Below the pieces are notes generated by a model, which saw only the letters and a list, made by a program, of their open reading frames with translations, had not been told where the DNA came from and ran no database searches. Of a DNA stretch of 64,000 bases, positions 40,001 through 53,700 are shown one piece after another. Location of the stretch: assembly GCF_000150275.1 (NCBI RefSeq), contig NW_002060958.1:100966-164965 (forward strand), written 5' to 3'. The DNA comes from Trichoplax adhaerens (taxonomy: Eukaryota > Placozoa > Uniplacotomia > Trichoplacea > Trichoplacidae). The position numbers were made by a program, and so were the translations under genes. The stretch's first letter is position 1. Each line of letters starts with the position of its first letter.

Positions 40001-43000
40001 ACTCGGTTAAATTCGTTTAAATATTATCAACAACTGTAAGCAAATGTACGGTTAATTATTTTTATACAATCTGTTTTGTCCTTGTATCTCTAGTACTGGA
40101 TTGGCAACACCATATATACCGAAATATGTACCTGGAATGGAATACATCGATGTTAGCATACGTATTTCAGCTTTAGCATGAAACTGAAATTATCAATATG
40201 ATAGCAAAAGGCAAATTTATGGACAAGTTTGCCATTATAAGCTCACTTGAGATGATTATATTTGTTCTAAATAATTCCTTTTTATAGGGTTATGAATCAA
40301 TTTCGACAAATGCCTCCGAGTTTATTGGTCAAAACATTTTAATTCTTGGCCAAGGTATGTCATCTATGGACTTAAATAGTATGGCAGTTTTATTAATGTC
40401 CTAAAATATGACTGCCATGCAATAATTAATATTATCTATCCTAAATATGTATACATTTATTATTGTCCAATATAACCAAGCTAATATAACCATATATCAT
40501 CGCAATTTGCTGATATAATTTAAATTTTTGCTAACTGTTTGAAATTTATAAATAATGATTCAATAAATCGAGTACGGTGTCAATCCTAAACGGATTAGTT
40601 CACTATAATATATTGAAATAGTTCAATTTTAATATGGCTTCAAGTAAATATGCCTATTAATTAAGTTATACGAATCTTATAAAGCGAACAGCATTTTACT
40701 ATAAACATGGCAGCGTGATAGCTGAAAACATTAAATGATGTATCCAGTAAATATCACAAAAGTGAATGACATTTTCAGCGAGTTTCGGTAAATTAAATAT
40801 ACAGTACTTACTAGCTATTATTGCGTTCTATAATTGATATAAATCAGAATGCCTTCCTCCTTATTGTAAAAGTTTATAATTATTTTAGACACGAAGTCAA
40901 AATCTTTTATTAAAGTTGAGTTAAAATATGTTTTAATCTTCATATAATCGATAAGGAAGCATCAATAAAATAAATCTACAAATCATACATTCAATCTTTA
41001 CTTGTATTTAACATTTACACATAGCTTGTATTTCAAATGTAATTTAAGCTAAATATTAGCTAATTTAACTTTCTTACCATTTGTATGTTATTATAGGCAA
41101 CTCTGGCTTTGAAACTGCTCAAAGTTTGTCCTCTGTTTCAAATTTCCTTCATGTTTTGGGAGGGTAATTGTGTGATTAATTATAAGTACAGTAATAAAAT
41201 AAATTAAAAGCATTTCCTATTCACCCCTTTAGTACCATTTCTTCATTTTTAATTTATCTTATTATAAATTGTTCTTCCATAATTCAAAATATCTTTATCA
41301 CATATCATATGTTGTGTATTGACATGAATTTTTTGTAGGAGTAATGTTCGATTAGCAACCTCCACCCATTATATAGGCGATGTTAGGTAAATTTTAAAGT
41401 GCTTTATTTCGATATTATGCATGTTTAATCTTATTCTGTACTTAGTTTAATTTAAATCACTATCGTAATGAAAGTAATAGATTTCGATGAGACGTAGTAG
41501 TATCGTGTAATGGCAATTTTGTGACTTTTACTACAAATTTGACTATAAAATTTACTTAACTTAGGGGTATTAACAGCAAGATCCTTGATTCATACCAACT
41601 AAAAACATTGGATGGGCTTTTAGGTACGTAAATAAGATATGAAAGTAAGGACATGCGTATGATTGTGCAGAATTCTATTGGTAAATAGACATTAGCTAAG
41701 AGCTGATTTAGGGTTGAATATTTTGTCGGTTAAAATGGTCTACATATGTTAAAACAATGATCAGTCTTTCGATCCGTTAATATACACCATATGTTAAAAT
41801 GTTAAATAATTTCATCTAAAAAATACTATGCGATAGCACCGTTTGATTATGAGATAATGACAACGATAATACAGAGTAGTTCAGCAACAAGATTAGTCTT
41901 CCAAGGAGATAATTCCATTTAGAAACCACATATTACATTAGCTTGACCATGATAAGGTTTTTGTTACTCAATGCAGTCCAACAAATACCAGTACGTAAAT
42001 AATTTACTGGCTAATTGTAATAAACTATATTTAAATTAATTTGCTACAGACTGCATAACTTTGGTAATTAAATGAGGCAAAAAGCCATTTATAAAATTAA
42101 TTTGGTTAATCGAAGGCATTATAAGTGGCCCATTAATAAAACATACTCTATTGTAGGGTCTATAGTTTTGGTATGATTTCGGACCAAAATTTATTGTACT
42201 GTATGTACTGCAGACATAGTTTAGTTGATTTGCTTGAATATTCATGTGCAACTTAATAATAATTGCAGAAGAACGTATTAGTGCCATTGGTTTTGTTAAA
42301 CGCGAGGACAACAAACTCCATCTTTGTTTTAAGGATGATAACTCCGGCAATTTAACAGGTTATTTACCATTCATTTGCTTTTGCCTGCAGATAATGGCTA
42401 TACTGATTTAATATTGAGGTGTTGCATATCTTTACTCTTGTTATTGATAAAATATATATTTCTATCTTTGGATGAATTTATTAAATAAAATCTTAGAATC
42501 CAAAAGTGATCTTAGATACGATCGTATAATAAGATGTTTAGGATTTCGAGTAAGTAATTAATGTTTTAAAATGTACAATGTATTATATATGTTTTACGTA
42601 GTATCATTCATATGAAACGTTAATATATGGAGTAATATCGATTACAAACATAATCTAGTAAAATGCTATAGACTACTAGGTACTAAACTAGTATTCATTG
42701 CGAATTTGATCTTATTAAGTATGACAAGTCAATATTTAGTGAAAACTCAAGACCACTATCTGGAAGAGGAAAATTATGGAAGTACCCTGAAATTACAGAA
42801 AGTTATGAATCGACATCAACTCCTAACATGTTTTTTGGTATTTATATCTCAGAATTATTTTATACACTGCTTTAAAAATCTATTTTTAGTTCTCACTATC
42901 ACAATGACATTATTTGACTTGATATCAATATTATAAATAATAACTACTCCCATTTACCAAATGGGCCAGGTTTATTTCAATTTCTGAAATACACATATAG

Positions 43001-45768
43001 AACGAATAACTTATTGCGCCGTGAAAATATTTGTTGGCTAAATAGTAAACTCGGTGTTGCTAATTTTGTTATTTTCAATTTCTTATCAGCTGGTGCGTTA
43101 GCACATTCCCTAGACTATCGCATTTCCGGTGGCTGTTGCATTCAAGGATTCAGATATACAGGTGTTACAAAATCAAGCAATTATAAAAAATATTTGAGTT
43201 TAGAGTCAAAGCCTGACTGCTGCCAAATCAATTTATTTAGCTAGAGCATTGCACCACCTGTTAGAGTGGCGGTATCACAAAGTTCCTTGGCCTGCTAAAT
43301 TGCTAACGCCATCAACTCTATATGATGAACTAATAACACGTATAAACCAGGCTTCGGTAAGATTGATCCATTATGTAAAGTTATCATAGATTAAATTTCG
43401 AGCGCTATTTCGTTGAGGTTTTCCTAGTAATTGTTAGATATCTGAACACCGTTAAATTTTTTTATTTGATTTTCCAGCCTAAGAGTTCTTATAAGTGCAT
43501 TAGTCTAAACTACTAAGTAAATTAGACTCAATTCTTTACTTAATATCACTATTAGGGCTTATACCAGATGTTTAGCACATTGGCTGATGTTATATTAATA
43601 GGTAAAGATATTAAAATTTAGTCTTGACAAGCGATTATCTGAAATCAAGCACCCTAATCTAATTTAATGTCTTCTTAGACGCAAAAAATCTTCCTCGATA
43701 TCTTACAGAAGTACCTGTGGCAGTTCTACCAGATCTACAGGGTAGGAAAGGATGATGTCCTTTAATCAATAATTAAAATTATATTGTATGGCTTGGTGTC
43801 ACAAAACAGCTTTGCAACAAGATAACGCAATATACGATCAATAAGTCAATTCCTTGAACCACGTATCAAGGAACGATATCTGCACTATCACAAACACTTT
43901 TGCTCTACTAGCAGACTACACAAAGACTTAAACGCCTCGTATTTTACGTTAAACACTAAGTTGGAGAAATTCTCTTTATTTCACGATATACTGCATTTAT
44001 ATACTATTCCTCAATAGTTCATGAGTCATAGTTAATACAATTAACATTAGAATCATTTACTGAATTAGATATTAAGTTTAGCTACTGCTCCCTTAATGCA
44101 GACAACAGTATTTACCAACATAGACATGTAATGACTAATACAGAATAGCCAGATTACTATATGTCCTATCACGGAACATTTCCATGATAATTTACAGTCT
44201 ACCATAAGTAAATTACAATCACAATGATTGGAATTGTAAGTAGATGATTTGCATTCCCTATTATAACTATTAATTTCAGTATGTGTATAAGCGTCACTGT
44301 CATAAAAGACAGTGCTATATTAAAACACAGTATATCCAAATTAGAAGTTAACTAAATAAGGATAGTCTAACAGAATTATCCTAACATAGTTATTTCTACT
44401 GTAATACAGTATTTAACACTGTAACACTCGGATATCGCTAATCGGATGCCTGCTAATAAGTGGTGTCAAAGATATGTCGTAATACTTAACAATGTAAAAG
44501 AACTTTACTACATTAGAATTCAAAAGTAATTTAGTATAAAGACAATATTTACTCAAATTCACTATTAAATCTGATATGAAAAGCTTGAAAGCGAGCTGCA
44601 TAAACTTTTCTTCTGTAGAATTAACCGGTAGAATGATATCCAATGGCTTTATTACATTAACCTTTGAATATGGAAAGAATTTTTCCGAACGCCAGTAAGT
44701 GAACGAATAAAATATTAATTCGATAGGAAGATACTACTAATAGGGAAGCGATTTCACAAAGTTGCCTTAAATAATAAACAAATAGATATCAATTTTTAGC
44801 TTTTGTACTCGTTATGATTTCATATAGCACCGATACGTTAAGCACGGAAAATTATAGACATACAGCTGAGACTGCTCACCATAGCAAAAATATCCATCCA
44901 GTTCTTCGTTACTATCGAAAATCTACGCTAAGTAATAACACGGAATAAAACCGTAATAGAAGATTTCTCTACGGCTTAATTATTTAGTATATTGACTTTA
45001 AATTTGATATGGAAGAGTGCCATGCTCAAGACATTTATATACATTTACCTAATGATGTAATTTTTAGAAAAATTGTTGGAAAAAAATGAAATGCCCGTAC
45101 CTGATAGAATCCATCACGTCCTTGAAGATTTTTTAACTGATTGGTATGAACGTTTAATTTACTATATAATTTAAAAGATATCTAAAATTAATTTTTAGAA
45201 GGGAGATGATATCACTAAGCTTAAATAGAAGGTTTGAAAACTTGTCTGACTATGGACTTTCAACTTAGGTCTGTCTATTCTCATCACGGTCACTATTTAA
45301 AACTATTTCTTGAAAAAATTTTCAAGTTGGATTTAGACAACTATTATGCAGGAAATTGTTTTGCGGTAAGTAATTTAGAATGACTGTTCATCAAACTTTT
45401 GATAGTAAAATACGCTATAGTTTCTACTTAAACAATCATGTAGAAACCTATATAATACCAAGGTACCAAGACTAAGATAAACAAAAAGCAGTTCAATTTT
45501 CGTTCAGTGCGAGGGCATATATAACGAATTAAGATACTTAGAAAGTACAGTCTATTGTAAATATGATAATTTAATATGACATTAAAATCTAAACATTAAT
45601 AGTAGCTTTAAAATAGTATCAGCTAAGTTCAAAGTGATCATTTTTAATCAAAGTTATTGCCTAACCACTTTATTCTTTGGATAGTTTGCCATGTCCTTCA
45701 AGAAAATGCCAATTACTTGTTCAAAGCCAACTATTCAGAAAATTGAATCAATGATTACTAAAAAGTAG
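37011..45768 (+). CDS. FOXRED2: FOXRED2-like FAD-dependent oxidoreductase, gene 5 (complete, 22 exons)
   Basis: Exons: 37011-37125, 37327-37398, 38926-38988, 39185-39300, 39431-39588, 40094-40151, 40288-40354, 41097-41163, 41339-41386, 41565-41623, 42269-42358, 42497-42549, 42720-42837, 43090-43161, 43241-43356, 43556-43601, 43679-43741, 44619-44694, 44828-44931, 45068-45143, 45269-45365, 45685-45768; 605 residues. Signal peptide about 1-23. The FAD loop is GAGLGG (34-39): the usual Pro is Leu, but all three glycines of GxGxxG remain. Second Rossmann loop GQGNS is at 215-219. Group-B motifs are present ([42 protein letters not shown]). Exon 20 is one codon longer than in the other copies. Intron 2 has a 125-bp tandem repeat and intron 17 holds LTR copy B. 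The tail ends MITKK; the lysines are at the last two positions, so it is neither KDEL nor a KKxx signal. Confidence 0.92.
37681..38055. repeat. Tandem repeat in gene 5 intron 2, three units of about 125 bp
   Basis: TTTACGTTAATCTTT-like starts at 37725, 37849 and 37974 (spacing 124 and 125). Each is followed by ATCTCTnGnTAA, a GTGnTTGATnAAAC-like word and GGATTTTACnnCATT. A partial unit (ACAGGGTCTAATATCTGATT-like) precedes the first. Regular spacing suggests a more recent expansion than the other local repeats. Confidence 0.8.
43797..44426. mobile_element. Solo-LTR-like element, copy B (gene 5 intron 17)
   Basis: A 630-bp block from TGTCACA to TGTAACA, about 25 differences from copy A including two compensating 1-bp indels. 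Flanks are CTTGG (left) and CTCGG (right), a 5-bp target duplication with one change. Subtracting it leaves an intron of about 250 bases, normal for this array, which supports insertion into a pre-existing intron. Confidence 0.8.
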
Positions 45769-46822
45769 CCTGTTATGCAAACAGCAACGAATGCAGATCG
45801 TATACATTACGATTTTTTATTTAAAGAATTGACTTTATATAAATCATACCACTACATAATTTCGGTATATTCGTTTAGAAGGCTAGTAAAACGGCTGGAT
45901 TTTCCAAATACTCAGAAACTCTAGCTACGATGCAACTATACCTGTTTTACTGGCACTTAAAATATTTTGACTTCATCAGCTCAAACTGTAAAACTATTTA
46001 ATGTATTTAATCCAAAATTAAGCGGCTCATGTTATAAACTGATTAGTTATTAAAGGCTATCTATAAAGTATGGCATCATCTAATACGAATTTAATTCTAT
46101 TTCTGACTGTATATCCCGTTCGGATACTGTTACTATGTTGCCTAGCCGAGAAATTATTCCTCTTTCCAATAAATATTCACATAAAGTACGTTATGTATAT
46201 GCAAAAGCACTAGAAAAATGGATAAATAGCTAGGTCTACGAATTTGATCTAAGAAAAAGTAAAGTGATATATTACCAGGTATTTTCTTTAGTGGCTGTCA
46301 TAACATACCGACAATATTGATGGATAAGGCTAAATAAATAGTAAACTATCTTCTATTTCTAATCATCTGCTGCTATAGGCTATATCTATAATGGATTTAA
46401 TCATTCATTTCTTGCTTAAAAGCTAAGATCGTTTACTTCGATATCTTTCGCTTTCTAGAAATAAGCCTAGGAGGGTGTAATGTTAAACTCATGATCATAA
46501 ATTCACTGCTCCTGCAATTTACATCGTATTAAGTGTGTCTCTTCTTTCACATAGTTTCGGAGGAAGGCTATCCTATTCTGTTAAAGTTAGACTAAAATTA
46601 GAACAAACTGAGCATTTTAGATATTGAAGGCTTTCCCAGAAGTGTCTCTGATATTTCTTACATTCAGATATTTTGTAATTACTATTTCTATTCCTTTATA
46701 TCTATAACTAGGTGAACAGTTTTACTCTAGACAAGGATTACAATAAACAATTTGTCTTTCGCGAAATAGCTTTTATGGTTCATATTAGATCGCTAAACTT
46801 AATCCCTAACCGCAATATCAAC

Positions 46823-46838
46823 ACCCTAACTCTAACCC
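46823..46838. repeat. Telomere-like word next to the assembly gap
   Basis: ACCCTAACTCTAACCC: about 2.5 units of the animal telomere repeat (CCCTAA) with one change, ending 24 bases before the Ns. Too short to call a telomeric tract. Confidence 0.3.
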
Positions 46839-46862
46839 AAAAGCCAGAAGAAATATGCTTCC

Positions 46863-47231
46863 NNNNNNNNNNNNNNNNNNNNNNNNNNNNNNNNNNNNNN
46901 NNNNNNNNNNNNNNNNNNNNNNNNNNNNNNNNNNNNNNNNNNNNNNNNNNNNNNNNNNNNNNNNNNNNNNNNNNNNNNNNNNNNNNNNNNNNNNNNNNNN
47001 NNNNNNNNNNNNNNNNNNNNNNNNNNNNNNNNNNNNNNNNNNNNNNNNNNNNNNNNNNNNNNNNNNNNNNNNNNNNNNNNNNNNNNNNNNNNNNNNNNNN
47101 NNNNNNNNNNNNNNNNNNNNNNNNNNNNNNNNNNNNNNNNNNNNNNNNNNNNNNNNNNNNNNNNNNNNNNNNNNNNNNNNNNNNNNNNNNNNNNNNNNNN
47201 NNNNNNNNNNNNNNNNNNNNNNNNNNNNNNN
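46863..47231. other. Assembly gap (369 N)
   Basis: Unresolved bases. Any frame reported across this block is an artefact. Confidence 1.
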
Positions 47232-47765
47232 GTTATTTCCTATAGTTATCATTTTTTAATGTGCAGAATAAATTTAGCTGTATGAGAAAGTAGCGTATAG
47301 AAATATAATAATTAACGGACTTGAAGCATTGCAAACTCCTAGCGAAATAAGACTAGTCATCGTATACGAATCTCAGCAGATTTATGTCGACGTTAAGTAA
47401 ACTAACTATAATTATCATACTAAAAGAAAACAATTGCAGGAGGCATAAATATCCAAAGTAATGCTGCATCAACAAAAATTATTGTTTTGTTCTTAATTTA
47501 ATCATTCTAAACTGAATAGTGCCTTTTTATACATTGTTTTCCTACGGGTAAATTCTATAGGAAATGCTAATTTCAAATGTAGTGCTATTTATCTTCGACG
47601 GCCCATAAATATTCAATAGTTACAGATGCCAATTTCGTGGATAAGTTGCGAACTAGTTTGTTTAAGTTTGTGCTATTTAAGTTGGTTATTTTGTAAAGCC
47701 AATAACTGGAGATGATCGTTCTATAACCATTTTCAAAGAATAAATTTAATACAAACTACTAAACA

Positions 47766-50700
47766 ATGATGAAATTGATTTTATCTATCCTAATTTTAAC
47801 GGTTAACTTACTGACTATTTATGCGAAATTAAATCATTATCAGTACTGCATCATTGGAAGTGGACCTGGAGGTAAATTATATAATTACTCCCTTCGCTGT
47901 AGTGTTGAATTTAAAAAAGTACAATATTCCTTTAACTTAACCTGCTTGTATTATATTATTATTAATGCTCAAGGAAAACTTATTTATATGATGTAAAAAT
48001 TTTTAACTAAAATTCACCTTCTCTATTAAAATAGGGCTACAAATAGCCTACTATCTGCAACAAGCTAAAAGAAATTATATCATATTTGAAAGAAATAATC
48101 AGTCAGGTATTATATCCGACGAAGTTCGTTGAGAAATGTTTGAAACGGTGATTTCAGCAAAGATAGACAAATCATTTCAGTCATCTAAACAGAAAATATT
48201 TTTTGGCCATTAGACCATTTTACTGTTCATAATTTTCAGTTGAAAAAAGAAATTGAATCTATTCGAGCGGACTACTTGCGTTAATCTGTCTAGACATTCT
48301 TTCGTTAATTTTAACTAATAGTAAATTTAAATGTCTCTATTGCTATCTAGCTAATGTTCTATAACGAAGTTAACAGAAATTAAATGCACCTTCAGATTCT
48401 GAAATTAAATAGAACTCAGGAGTTATTTATGGTTTTATATTAGCATTTACGTATATATGATAGTTTCGTGCATGAGGTAATGCTTTCAACTCTAATCCCT
48501 TAGAGGTACATAAAATAGAAATTTACAATGATCAGTAGCACTATCAATAACAGAACTAAAAAATATTAATATCTGCAGGATGCACGATTTTGAGATACAG
48601 CAGATACCGTACATCATGAATTAGTAGTAAGAACGTGGAAATTCAAGTATTATTTCAACAGTAATGACTAAGTTACAGCAGTAATTTTTGTTCGCCTTCA
48701 TTTTTTTGTATGGTTATCTTTATAATCTCAAACCCAGGATGGTTATTAATTTTGATACCATTTGCCTGTCGAGATATTTAGTGACGAGTATTCTTTTTCA
48801 ATATGAACTTATGCTTTGCATATTTATCAAGTAATGGTCTGTTCCATTAATAATTTCTAGGTTCATTTTTTAGCCTATATCCTCGTCATCGCAGATTATT
48901 ATCTATCAATAAAATACAAACAGGTAATTTAAAATATCTTACTACCAAGTGCCTTCATGATTTATTGTTACTTTCTACCCTTTCTTATAATACGGTTAAT
49001 CTACGCTACGATTGTTGAGTGAATAGCGAGCTTAATGTTACTGTTCACCAAATTAATGATGAAATAAAGATTTCCAGTTATATGCTACGTACCGTAGGTA
49101 ATTGGAATTACCTTGACGTTGTTCATAGTAGGCTTATTCAATTTTTCCATTTATTCTAATATAGGTAGCGAAAACTATCATTTTAACTTAAGACATGACT
49201 GGAATTCACTATTAAGTCATGATGATTCACTGCGGATGTCTCGATACTCTAAAGACTATTATCCACATGCTGACGATATGGTGATTGATAGTTGTATTTG
49301 CAATAATTTAGCTTTATTTTGCTAAGATACACTAAGGTTGGTGACACTTTGAACCAAGATAGAGATTAAGGAACAACACCAGTTTATTAATATACTTTAC
49401 TTTATAAATTAAAAAGCCGTTTAAGTGAGTCTTGCAATAGGTATAACATTATACTGTCTGACACAATCCTTCCACTATCATCTACACTAATTTGGATATT
49501 ACTTGCAAGTCCTACACTAAAATCTTAAATCATCTTACAATACATTACTAAATAAAGAAATATTCTACGAAGGAGAATACTAAATATTAACCTTCATTAC
49601 ATATTGATATTTAAATCAGCTATAGCTTTAATAGCTTTGCCTTAATTTGTTGTTTATAAGCGTACATGCTTTTATACTGCCTCTAAATCGATTTCCATCA
49701 TCCCTAGGTCCGTTACTTAAATAATTTCGCAAACCGATTGCAATTAAATATCCAATACAACACTAACATAATTCAAATTTCGCGTGGTTTGCATCGTGGC
49801 GTTGTGTTGTTTCTTTTAAGAGACCAAAATAAAACTTTTCATTTATGCAATGTGACTATAATAAGGTTTAAAATGCAATTACGTGAATTAGAAATATTTA
49901 CAAAGTTTAGTCATGTCCACGATTACAAGTCTATTTTTTTCTAGATTATATGAAATAGACTTGAAGATAAATACATAACCTTCTTGATCTTTTAGCACAG
50001 GTCTTTTCAAACCAAATAATTATGAAGACGTAGTAGGTATTCAATATACAGAGGTTAGTTACAGATAATAAGCGTAAGAATTAAGTACTTTTACAGAGCT
50101 CTATCTGAAGTCTAGAAATGATGTAAAAATCTTGGCTGTATCTTATATCAGGCATTATAATTAGAGTAACAAAACCATGCTTATCTAGACTAATTCAGAC
50201 GTAAATAGCTTAACCATCATTTACGTTTAGTTTGGAAATAGGAATTTTCCTCAGTATCCTATATATTTTTTTTTACAAATGAATACAAAACTGTAGTAGC
50301 ATATAACAATATAAATCTTTACAGATCAAAAATATCCAGTAATCTAATGAGATTAAACATTTAGCTTTTATGCATATATTATCCTTATCTGCTTTAGGGA
50401 TATGAATCAGTATCGGTTAATAGTTCCGATTTTATCGACAAGAATGTTTTAATCCTTGGCCAAGGCATGTCAAGTTTTCGTATACATGTTCATTTACCTT
50501 AGACTATTTGTAGATCAACTCTTTATTATAATAATAATAACAAAAATCGCATGTAAATAAAGCCTTGTCAAGATAACCAGTAGAGAATAAACCAAATGAC
50601 AGCTATTAATATGACTTGTTGTAGGAAATTCTGCCTTCGAGACTGCTCAAGCTATATCACATACTGCTGGCCTACTCCATCTTCATGGAAGGTATATCAA

Positions 50701-53700
50701 GCATTTTTTATTTCAAGATAGCTATCAGCTAGTATAAGCAAAGAATTTCTAACCTACACATATAATCTCAAACTAATTTGCAATTGTACTATTCTTATAG
50801 AAATAGACTTCGAATAGCTACATCGACGCATTATATAGGAGATATTAGGTATCGTTAGTCCGCTTTTTGCGACGGTTTTATATTTACAAATAGCCTAATC
50901 ATATGCTTTTAGTAGATATCTCTATATATTGGTTTCGTATATTGCTATTTATAAAATCAAAATTAATTTTCCTTTAAAATATGAATTATACAGGATTAAG
51001 AGCGGTTAATTCTCGAGTTATCGATTCATACCAACTTAAAACCTTAGATGGACTTGTAGGTAAAAAAATTTCAAATATAAAATGATATCTTAACAATTTA
51101 TTCAATCCTGGCTTGAAATATTATGTAATATTTAGTGTGTTAAATCAGACAGGTTACAAGATATTTTAAATTAACCAATAATTTATATTACCTACAGTCG
51201 ACACATTACGCAAAGATGTAGCATAGCTGCAGAAATCATAACCAATCCATGGTGTATAATTAAGATAGAAAATATTTAATTTTGGCAGTGTTAAATTAAG
51301 AGTAATGTACTCCATTCATTTAACGAATTTAATAGATAACATAAAATATTCAGATCAGTAATTCTATCACGTATCAGTAAAGTTTTGACTAGCTTTCTTA
51401 TGAGCCTTTGTAAATGCCGTTGCAGAGGGCGATATAAGAAAATTTGGATTTATCAAAACTGAAGACGGAAAAATTAGAATAGGTCGATTAATGCGCGAAG
51501 GTCACAAAATTATAAGTAAGCTCCACGAAACAATAGTCTTTTATGATATATGAGTAAGTATAGCTTGCAAATACATCTAGCAGTGACTGATTAAATTTGG
51601 CTTGTAGATTTATCAACTCATTATATAATAATTTAGAATATGATTACAATTGAAAAAGCTGAAATAAATTTACCATATCAAATTTATAGTTGATACAGGA
51701 GGTATACGTACAAAATATCACCATGTCATTCGCTGCTTAGGTTTTCTGGTAAGTTAATAAGTTTCTAGTAAATGATACTAAGAAATAAACTGATGCACTG
51801 ACTAAAAATGTTTAAGTTGACACACAAAATTGTACTTGTAATTTTCTCTTACAGTTTGACAATTCGATATTTAAGAAAGGAGCCAGGCCAAAAATGAGGA
51901 AAAGTAATTTGAGCCGTTATCCTAAAATTAGCTCAAGTTACGAATCCGTAACGGTTCCTCATATGTTTTTCGGTAATAAGATTGTTCTAAGTGAATAGCT
52001 TTGATGAAACTTTACGCCTAAAAGACAAAATTTTATCCCTTAATTCAGGGATTATAATCTCTACATTATATAGACTTTACGTCATTCCTACAGTAAATCA
52101 ATTGAGAAATTTGTGCAGTTAATTACAATGAAACTGCACTCTGTAAATTATCTTGCGCTTTTAGAAAAATATGAAATGAGGTTACAAACGAACTCATTAC
52201 ATAACTTATTTAAATACAATGGGAGAGAACTTGACTGATAGGTGTCTTATCTGTAATATTCCTTGAAAGATGATTGAAATCGCCGTTTTATGCAATGACT
52301 AAATATTGAAGCTACTAAAATTTGATTTTGGTACTATTCAAATGTTGACCTGATTTCAGCTGGGTCTTTAGTTCACTCTCTGGATTATCGACACTCTGGT
52401 GGATGTTGTATTCAAGGTTTTCGATATGCAGGTAAAATGATTAAATAGATTTGCTAGCATATACATCCACTTAAGAACATGTTTATTCAAACTATTAGTT
52501 TTTCCACTTTGCAATATTGTTGTATGACGATTTCTAATTTTGCATGATATATTCGAAGGAATGTCGTAGAGAAACAACTGTATCTGAGACGCTAAGCTCA
52601 TATCTAGCTAAATGATAACCTATGTTGCAATATTTACTGTAACTTTTTAACACAGACAAGTGCTTAAAACAATCTTAAGATTCCATTTAATATACAATTT
52701 TACACAAACAGTGTCAATCTTACAATATTACTTTAGCAATTTCTTTAACTAACGATACATATAAGAGCTATTTCTGATATTGTAATTACTTTATCTACAT
52801 GGTGAAATTTATGTTGCTAGTGAATTCATTTATAACACAGTAATCTACTACTTTATCCCATGGGAAGGCTTACGATGCAAGTAAAAAACATTTGCAGTGT
52901 AATTTTCACTTTTAATAAAAATTAACAAAATAATTTTTTAGCTCGAGCTTTGCATTACCTATTGGAATGGCGATATCACCGAAATCCTTGGCCTTCAATA
53001 TCTATCAAGACTACACATCTACTTAATCATGTGATGACTCGTATTAATCAAGCCTCAGTAAGTACATAACTTTTAATTGCAAAATTATTTCGGCATTACA
53101 AATTTTTATACCAAGAAAAAGTGAATAATTTAAAGCATTCTATATCTACCAATTCATAGTGATAAATTAAATAAAAGTTTATTTTGGGGGCTGCAGAGAT
53201 CTCTGAGTAATGTATTTATATCATGATAATTATAGGGGCTTTACCAAATGTTTGCTATTTTGACTGATGTCATTTTAATAGGTAAAATAAATAACTATGA
53301 CAAATAATAAATCGGTTAGCCTAATTAAAGTACAGTCTATATTTTAACTTGGATACATCCTAGAAATAATTTCGCTATAGTAGCTACAAATATTGTACAT
53401 TAGATACGTTAGTAATATAAAAATTTAATCTTTATTTTAGAGTGAATTCTGATATACGCTTAGGATGGCGTTATTTTACTAATCTCTATTCATAAAATAT
53501 GATAGGAGATGATCATCAGCATCAGTACTTGAAAGAAATTCCAATCTTAGTTTTGCCTGAGCTCTCAAGCAAGTTTATTTCATTTTATTTCCATTCTTAG
53601 CATAATTTTTTCAACGTATTATAGTCAAGGGATTTAGTAACTAATGCGTCGATTTTCTATAATCAAAAAAATAGATTTCTCTACAATCTATATAAGTAAA

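Larger units (their letters stand above)
45769..47765. other. Intergenic spacer, genes 5-6, with assembly gap
   Basis: About 2.0 kb including 369 Ns. Its length matches the other spacers, so a whole gene copy is unlikely to be hidden unless the gap is badly undersized. No coding sequence recognised; an AATAAA near 46170 is far from the gene 5 stop. Confidence 0.55.

Noticed and set aside
42036-42350. Minus-strand open frame of 104 codons
   Set aside because: Covers gene 5 intron 10 and exon 11 in antisense; no recognisable protein and no counterpart in the other copies.
46712-47259. Open frames on both strands across the N block
   Set aside because: They exist only because Ns do not produce stop codons; the few real residues are not protein-like.
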